Program-made: the position numbers and the translations under genes
In this document: positions 11,988 through 16,312 of the stretch, piece after piece
Numbering within the stretch: the first letter of the stretch is position 1
Layout of the letters: the number at the start of each line of letters is the position of its first letter
Assembly (NCBI GenBank): GCA_023423215.1
Contig: JAFAFZ010000252.1
Span: forward strand, 1 to 16,312
Source: Actinomycetes bacterium
GTDB taxonomy: Bacteria > Actinomycetota > Acidimicrobiia > Acidimicrobiales > Microtrichaceae
DNA length: 16,312 nt
Direction: 5' to 3'
Notes under the pieces: generated by a model
Databases searched by the model: none
Seen by the model: the letters and a program-made list of their open reading frames with translations, nothing else
Told to the model about the DNA's origin: nothing

Positions 11988-13226
11988 TCAGCGGTGCACG
12001 CTGCGGGCGACGGCCGAGGTGAGGGCGGGAGCGAGCTCACCACGGTCGGCGACGAGGACGCAGTCGGCCCCGAGCCACGCCGACATCGTCCCGAGCTCCG
12101 GGGCGATCGCCGCCGCGGCGTCGCTCAGGTCCACGCCCGGCTCGGCGTGGGCGGCGAGGACCTGCAGGGCTCCGAGCTTGCGGTCGGTCTTGAGGTCGAG
12201 TCGGCCCACCAGCTCGTCACCGAGCAGGACGGGCAGCACGTAGTAGCCGTAGCGACGCTTGGATGCCGGCGTGTAGATCTCGATGCGGTAGCTGAAGTCG
12301 AAGACCCGCTCGGTGCGGGCTCGGTCCCAGATGAGCGAGTCGAAGGGCGACAGCAGCGTGGCGTGCCGACGTCGGGGACGGGTCGGAGCGGCACCTGGCC
12401 GCACGTAGCCCGGCTCGGCCCACCCCTCGACGTCGACCCGAGCCAGCTCGCCGGCCTCGACGAGCTCGTGCACCCCGGCCTTCGCCTCGGAGCCCCGGAT
12501 CCGGAAGTAGTCGGCCAGGTCGCGCACCGTGGCGACGCCGAGCGCATCCGCCGCTCGACCCAGCAGCGCCCGCTTGGCGTCATCGGCGCTCGGGGTGGGT
12601 GCGGCGAGGACCTCGGGCGGGAGGGTGCGCTCCGGAAGGTCGTAGACCCGCTCGAACGACGGGGTCCGCCAGGCGGCGACCTGGCCGCGCTCGAACAGGT
12701 ACTCGAGCGCCTGGCGGCCGACGCTGCGCCGGTCCCACCACTCGCCGTCTCGCCGTCGGGGATCGTCGAGCTCCCCGGCCGTCAGCGGCCCCCGTTCGGC
12801 GACCTCGGCGAGCACGGCCTGGATGTAGGCGGCGTGCTCCGTCGCCCATGTGGCGATGCGCGCGGCGTGAGCGGGTCGTTCGCCGTAGCTGCCGCCCAGG
12901 GCCATCCGCCAGCGGAGCAACGGATGGAGGGCCACCGGTTGCACCGAGGCCATGTGGCCCCAGTACTCGAACAGCGGGCCGCGGGGACCGGCGAGCCGGT
13001 GAAGGTGGTCGCGGTCGAACGGACCGCATCGAGCAAAGAGGACGAGGTACTGCGTGCGTGCCAGCACGTTCACGGCGTCGAGCTGCAGGACGCCAAGGCG
13101 CTCGACCGCGGCGTGCACGCGAGCGCGGCTGGCGTTGCCGGGGCGGCGCGCCCGGTCGAGGCCCTGCGCGGCGATGGCAAGCCGTCGGGCCTCTCGAGCC
13201 GAGAGCGTGTCGAGCGTCGGGGTCAC
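11988..13226 (-). CDS. YcaQ/AlkX-type winged-helix DNA glycosylase (HTH_42 family)
   Basis: A 412-residue protein of the HTH_42 (formerly DUF1006) family, which includes E. coli YcaQ, a glycosylase that unhooks interstrand crosslinks, and the streptomycete AlkZ/AlkX resistance glycosylases. The catalytic-type QxD motif is present as QLD (48-50) in LGVLQLDAVNVLARTQYLVLFAR (45-67; excerpt LGVLQLDAVNVLARTQ). FEYWGHMAS (86-94), SPFDSLIWDR (293-302) and the block from YVLPVLLGDELVGRLDLKTD (329-348) are also family hallmarks. QxD rather than QxQ points to the YcaQ/AlkX branch. It starts with GTG and has no clear ribosome site; TACGCT eight bases upstream suggests a leaderless transcript. It lies 62 bases after the dehydrogenase gene on the same strand but probably serves DNA repair independently of the catabolic cluster. 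Confidence 0.85.
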   Translation of the reverse strand: MTPTLDTLSAREARRLAIAAQGLDRARRPGNASRARVHAAVERLGVLQLDAVNVLARTQYLVLFARCGPFDRDHLHRLAGPRGPLFEYWGHMASVQPVALHPLLRWRMALGGSYGERPAHAARIATWATEHAAYIQAVLAEVAERGPLTAGELDDPRRRDGEWWDRRSVGRQALEYLFERGQVAAWRTPSFERVYDLPERTLPPEVLAAPTPSADDAKRALLGRAADALGVATVRDLADYFRIRGSEAKAGVHELVEAGELARVDVEGWAEPGYVRPGAAPTRPRRRHATLLSPFDSLIWDRARTERVFDFSYRIEIYTPASKRRYGYYVLPVLLGDELVGRLDLKTDRKLGALQVLAAHAEPGVDLSDAAAAIAPELGTMSAWLGADCVLVADRGELAPALTSAVARSVHR

Positions 13227-13234
13227 GGGCGGCG

Positions 13235-13240
13235 AGCGTA
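13235..13240 (-). promoter_or_regulatory. -10 box of the ycaQ-like gene
   Basis: TACGCT on the minus strand fits TANNNT and ends eight bases before the GTG at 13226, the same spacing as at the tetR gene. This would give a transcript starting at or next to the start codon and would explain the missing ribosome site. A -35 element is not evident. Confidence 0.35.
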
Positions 13241-13288
13241 GGTCGACCGCCTCGGACGAGGATCGGGCGACGGGGCGGCGACGGTCGA

Positions 13289-14233
13289 TCAGGGGATCAG
13301 CTGGACCTTGGTGGCGCCGCTGCGGCGATCCGCCGCGACGCGGAACGCTTCCGCTGCGTCGTCGAGGCCGAACCGGTGCGACACGAGCGCATCGACCACG
13401 TCCGGGACCGCAGCGAGGAGGTCGGCGGCCGCCGCGAACTCACGGACACCGCTGTGACGGTGCACGCCGTAGCCGCTGGCGGCTCGCAGCTGGAGCTCCT
13501 TCGTGGTGAAGCCGAGGCCGATCTGGATCGGGGACCAGTAGGACGCCATCGCGACGACCGTGCCGCCCGGTCGAACGAGGTCCACGGCCTGGTCGATCGC
13601 TGACTGCGTACCGGCGGCGTCGATGACCACGTCGTAGTCCGTGCCGAGCGTCGTGCTGGCGCCGAGCCGCGCACCCGACTCCACCTGGTGCGGATGGCGC
13701 CCTGCCAGGTCGACGTCAGCACCTGCCGCCACCGAGGCGGCGACGGCGCACAGGCCGATGCTGCCTCCGCCGACGACGAGCACGCTCATGCCGGAGGACA
13801 CCTCGACGAGGTCGACGCCGTGGACGGCGACGGCGAGGGGTTCGACGAGCCCGGCGTCGCCGACCCTCACGCCGGCCGGAAACGGCACGACGGCGCGTGG
13901 ATCGACCCACACCTCGTCCGCGAGTCCGCCGTCGATCGAGACGCCGTGCGTCCGGCTCAGGAGCTCGCGGCACAGGTGGACGTCGCCGCGACGACAGCAA
14001 TCGCAGTGATCGCACGGTGTCTGCGGCTGGACCGCGACCTCGGTGCCGTCGTCGAGCACGCCGCCGAACTCGTGGCCGAGCGTGACCGGGAGCGGGCCCC
14101 ACTCGATGAGGTGGAGGTCCGACCCGCAGATGCCCGCTGCGCGCACCCGCACTCGGACCAGGCCGTCCGTCGACTCCGGCGGCGGCACGTCGAGCACCTC
14201 GATGCCTCGTTCGGTGTTCCGCACCGCTCGCAT
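13289..14233 (-). CDS. Zinc-containing medium-chain dehydrogenase, sorbitol/threonine dehydrogenase-like
   Basis: A 314-residue MDR-superfamily enzyme, somewhat short for the family. Catalytic zinc ligands are Cys36 (GICGSDLH), His54-Glu55 (GHEFGG) and Glu131 (EPLAVAVHG). A glutamate at the third site is characteristic of the polyol/threonine/butanediol dehydrogenase group rather than of classical alcohol dehydrogenases. Structural zinc is held by Cys74, Cys77, Cys80 and Cys88. The nucleotide motif is GGGSIG (155-160). GAGGGA six bases ahead of the ATG supports the start. It differs clearly from the alcohol dehydrogenase at 8888 and has no TTGACT-type operator, so it is probably not part of that regulon. 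The substrate, perhaps a polyol or secondary alcohol, is not identifiable. The ycaQ-like gene follows on the same strand. Confidence 0.88.
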   Translation of the reverse strand: MRAVRNTERGIEVLDVPPPESTDGLVRVRVRAAGICGSDLHLIEWGPLPVTLGHEFGGVLDDGTEVAVQPQTPCDHCDCCRRGDVHLCRELLSRTHGVSIDGGLADEVWVDPRAVVPFPAGVRVGDAGLVEPLAVAVHGVDLVEVSSGMSVLVVGGGSIGLCAVAASVAAGADVDLAGRHPHQVESGARLGASTTLGTDYDVVIDAAGTQSAIDQAVDLVRPGGTVVAMASYWSPIQIGLGFTTKELQLRAASGYGVHRHSGVREFAAAADLLAAVPDVVDALVSHRFGLDDAAEAFRVAADRRSGATKVQLIP

Positions 14234-14558
14234 GGCTGTTCCCTCTCGTCCTGGCCCAGCGGTCTCGCGGGCCGGGTGGTCGCCGTCGCGGGCCCCGAGC
14301 GCACGCTACGACACGAGACCGTTGCACTGACCGACGAGCTGACCCGGTCGACGGTGCACGAACGCTGCCGGCGCTCAGCGCGGGGCTCGGTCGAGAACCG
14401 TCCGGACCTGCTCGGACGGCCCGACTGACGAGGCGACCAGTCGCGCTCGTGACTCGGAGGTGATGGGTGGAGCTCCCACATGCGGGACGTCCGTGAGCGG
14501 GTCGCTACCGTGCACGGCGCCGGGCTCGGAGAACCAGCCCCCTTCGAAGGAGCTCGAC
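14234..14558. other. Divergent intergenic region with a 7-bp inverted repeat
   Basis: This 325-base region between the MDR gene and the DUF1254 gene holds no convincing gene. It contains an inverted repeat CCGTCCG (14398-14404) and CGGACGG (14413-14419) with an eight-base spacer, which could be an operator for the DUF1254 gene or a hairpin. TAGCGT on the minus strand (14303-14308) is a possible -10 for the MDR gene. A GTG at 14460 and an ATG at 14463 are in frame with the downstream gene but too close to their GGAGG. Confidence 0.35.
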
Positions 14559-15893
14559 ATGGTCGATGACCCGCAGGTGCAGGCGGCCGCGAGGGCTTAC
14601 ATCTACGGCTACCCGTTGCTCTACAACCTGGACGAGATCGTGAAGCTCCCCGCGGGGACCGCATCGCTCGCCGACGGGCAGGTGGTGCCGTGGAACACCT
14701 TCTTCTACGCGCGCGCCCTGTTGGGGCCGACGGCAGAGTTCGTCAGTCCGAACAACGACACGGCCTACCTGATCGCGCCCCTCGACCTGTCCGGTGGCCC
14801 GGTCCGCATCGACGTCCCTGACACGGCCGACCGGTACTACGTCCTCCAGTGCGTCGACGCCTGGACGAACAACTTCGCCTACATCGGTCGCCGCGCCACG
14901 GGTACCGGGGCAGGGTCGTTCACCTTCGTGCCGCCAGGGTTCGACGGCGAGGTCGCGGACGGGTCCACCGTGATCGCGTCGCCGACCACCATCGCCGTGA
15001 TCGTCGGCCGCCTCCAGGTCGACGGCGAAGCAGACCTCCCGGCCGTGCACGGCCTCCAGGACCACTTCACGATCCACCCGTCGGGCGCCGATGCGGAGGG
15101 CACCCCGCAGCCCGCCGAGGGCGTGGCCGACGACCTCCTCTGGTGGGAGCGCCTGCGGGTCGGGCTGCTCGCCTTCCCGCCTCCCGCAGGCGACGCGCCG
15201 TTCGTCGCCATGCTCGAACGGTTCGGTCTCCTCGACACCGAGTCGCCGTTCGTCGACCCGGACCCTGCGCTCGCCGAGGTGCTGCGGGCCGGAGCGCTCG
15301 CCGGCCAGCAGACGATCGACCGGCTCGGCGGGGGCAGCGGTGAGCCTCCGCAGGGGTGGACCGATGCCAGCCACTACTTCGACTACAACCTCGACCACCT
15401 CGAGCTCGGGACGATCGACGCTCCCGAGTGGCGGATCGAGGATCGCTCGAAGGCGGCGGTCACGCGGGCCGTCGCCGCTCGCGCCGGTCTGTGGGGGAAC
15501 CACGGCTACGAGGCCGCATACGCCCCGGTGTTCCGAGATGCCGGCGGCGATCTGCTCGACGCCGCCCACACCTACGAGGTCACGTTCTCGCCAGCCCCGC
15601 CGGTGGAGGCGTTCTGGTCGCTCACCATGTACGACGTCCCACGCTTCTACCTCGTCGAGAACCCGATCGACCGCTACTCGATCGGCGATCGCAGCCCCGG
15701 TCTCCACTACGGCGACGACGGATCGGTCACCATCTACCTGCAGTCCACGTCGCCCGGGCCCGAGCGGGAGTCGAACTGGCTGCCCACCCCGGCCACCGGC
15801 ACGTTCCGTCCCATGCTCCGGGCGTACCAGCCGGGCGAGGAGATCGTGGCCGGCACCTATGCCCTGCCGCCCATCCGACGCACCTCGGGGTAG
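14559..15893 (+). CDS. DUF1254/DUF1214 domain-containing protein
   Basis: A 444-residue protein with an N-terminal DUF1254 domain (about residues 5-150, with YIYGYPLLY and the conserved SPNNDTAY at 63-70) and a C-terminal DUF1214 domain. The latter shows FWSLTMYD, NPIDRYSIGDRS, DGSVTIYLQ, NWLPTP and the final RAYQPGEEIV. The biochemical role of this family is not established. No signal peptide is seen after the chosen ATG at 14559, which has AAGGAG six bases upstream, so the protein should be cytoplasmic, unlike many family members that are secreted. Starting instead at 14460 or 14463 would add about 33 residues without family similarity. It converges on the sigma factor gene with 40 bases between the stops. 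Confidence 0.88.
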   Translation: MVDDPQVQAAARAYIYGYPLLYNLDEIVKLPAGTASLADGQVVPWNTFFYARALLGPTAEFVSPNNDTAYLIAPLDLSGGPVRIDVPDTADRYYVLQCVDAWTNNFAYIGRRATGTGAGSFTFVPPGFDGEVADGSTVIASPTTIAVIVGRLQVDGEADLPAVHGLQDHFTIHPSGADAEGTPQPAEGVADDLLWWERLRVGLLAFPPPAGDAPFVAMLERFGLLDTESPFVDPDPALAEVLRAGALAGQQTIDRLGGGSGEPPQGWTDASHYFDYNLDHLELGTIDAPEWRIEDRSKAAVTRAVAARAGLWGNHGYEAAYAPVFRDAGGDLLDAAHTYEVTFSPAPPVEAFWSLTMYDVPRFYLVENPIDRYSIGDRSPGLHYGDDGSVTIYLQSTSPGPERESNWLPTPATGTFRPMLRAYQPGEEIVAGTYALPPIRRTSG

Positions 15894-15905
15894 GAGCCGA
15901 CGGCG

Positions 15906-15923
15906 GTGACACGGAGCTGTCAC
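15906..15923. terminator. Hairpin between convergent genes
   Basis: GTGACA and TGTCAC form a perfect six-base stem around a six-base loop, midway between the stops of the DUF1254 gene and the sigma factor gene. It could end transcription from both sides. No T-run is present on either strand, so the role is uncertain. Confidence 0.4.
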
Positions 15924-15933
15924 AGGTGGCGGT

Positions 15934-16312
15934 TCAGCGCAGCGCGGCCAGCTTCGACGGGTTGCGGATCCAGCGGATCTCGGCGACGTTCCCGTCAGCG
16001 CCCGGTTCCAGGAAGACGGCGCCGATGATCTCGTTCGCACTACTCGTGACGACGGCAGCAGGGCCGCCGTTGAGGAAGGTGGGTGCGACGCGACCGCCGT
16101 CGGCGACACGGCCCATGACGAAGGCGAGGAAGCGGGCCACCCGAGCCGCGCCGCGGATCGGGTGCCGTGCTGCGGTCCTGACCTGGGCGCCGCCGTCGAA
16201 GGTCAGCTCGGCATCATCGGTGAGCAGCGCGAGGAACGACTCCATGTCACCACCGGCGCACGCGTCCAGGAACCGGTTCAGGACCTCGTCGCGCTGCGCG
16301 AGATCCGCGTCG
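15934..16312 (-). CDS. ECF41 (SigJ-like) RNA polymerase sigma factor, C-terminal SnoaL-like domain only (5' end outside window)
   Basis: The frame is open to the window end and gives 125 residues, which form the C-terminal extension of ECF41 sigma factors. It begins RDEVLNRFLDACAGGDMESF and continues LLTDDAELTFDGGAQ, where DGGAQ takes the place of the conserved DGGGK. RHPIRGAARVARFL follows, and the end RNPSKLAAL matches the characteristic NPDKL motif. In ECF41 proteins this SnoaL-like domain contacts the core sigma regions and modulates activity in place of an anti-sigma factor. The sigma2 and sigma4 regions must lie beyond position 16312; a short start at 16245 would give only an isolated fragment and is not used. 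ECF41 genes usually sit beside a small oxidoreductase or carboxymuconolactone decarboxylase-like gene, which might follow outside the window. Confidence 0.85.
   Translation of the reverse strand, partial: DADLAQRDEVLNRFLDACAGGDMESFLALLTDDAELTFDGGAQVRTAARHPIRGAARVARFLAFVMGRVADGGRVAPTFLNGGPAAVVTSSANEIIGAVFLEPGADGNVAEIRWIRNPSKLAALR

Noticed and set aside
11973..13241. Plus-strand open frame of about 422 codons opposite the ycaQ-like gene
   Set aside because: The minus strand encodes a full-length HTH_42 protein with all its motifs; the plus frame is a shadow.
14505..16109. Minus-strand open frame of about 534 codons opposite the DUF1254 gene
   Set aside because: It overlaps the well-supported DUF1254/DUF1214 gene and part of the sigma factor gene in another frame, and has no family resemblance.

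Overview
The window is strongly GC-rich, densely packed DNA that looks like a high-GC actinobacterium. The type is probably Acidimicrobiia-like (Ilumatobacter relatives), but that rests only on gene style, not on a marker gene. Supporting signs are TANNNT -10 boxes sitting 6-8 nt ahead of start codons (leaderless transcripts), a split FadE28/FadE29-type acyl-CoA dehydrogenase pair, an alcohol dehydrogenase of the mycofactocin/NDMA-dependent family, and an ECF41-type sigma factor tail. No rRNA, tRNA, CRISPR array, insertion sequence or phage gene was seen.

Layout. 1-134: a GC homopolymer tract and no gene. 135-1544 (-): a lipoprotein substrate-binding protein of a branched-chain amino acid type ABC importer, divergent from a small NTF2/SnoaL-like protein (1675-2142, +). 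2235-5084 (+): two acyl-CoA dehydrogenase subunits and a MarR regulator. 5128-7209 (+): an amidohydrolase-fold protein that has lost most metal ligands, followed by a ColD/RfbH-type PLP protein whose Schiff-base lysine is replaced by histidine. 7221-7796 (-): a TetR regulator, divergent from an SDR (7905-8789, +). 8888-10018 (+): a zinc alcohol dehydrogenase. 10079-10849 (-): a second SDR, divergent from an enoyl-CoA hydratase/isomerase-family protein (10952-11797, +). From about 11.9 kb the content changes to apparently unrelated genes: a YcaQ/AlkX-type glycosylase and a sorbitol-dehydrogenase-like MDR (both -), a DUF1254/DUF1214 protein (+), and the C-terminal part of an ECF41 sigma factor cut by the window end (-).

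How the genes fit together. A 13-bp palindrome, best copy TTGACTCAGTCAA, occurs at four promoter positions and nowhere else that I noticed: 2209 (acyl-CoA dehydrogenases plus marR), 5093 (amidohydrolase plus ColD-like gene), 8808 (alcohol dehydrogenase) and 10915 (the divergent SDR/hydratase pair). Each copy overlaps or abuts a plausible -35, -10 or +1 element. The simplest reading is one regulon covering about 2.2-11.8 kb, repressed by the MarR protein encoded inside it and perhaps relieved by a CoA thioester or a substrate. The encoded chemistry (alcohol oxidation, SDR steps, a heteromeric acyl-CoA dehydrogenase, a hydratase/hydrolase-fold enzyme) fits degradation of an alicyclic, terpenoid or steroid-like carboxylic acid. 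The pairing of a degenerate amidohydrolase with a lysine-less, sugar-dehydratase-like PLP enzyme does not belong to any catabolic pathway I recognise and is the most unusual part of the window. No CoA ligase, thiolase or oxygenase is visible here, so the pathway must be completed elsewhere.
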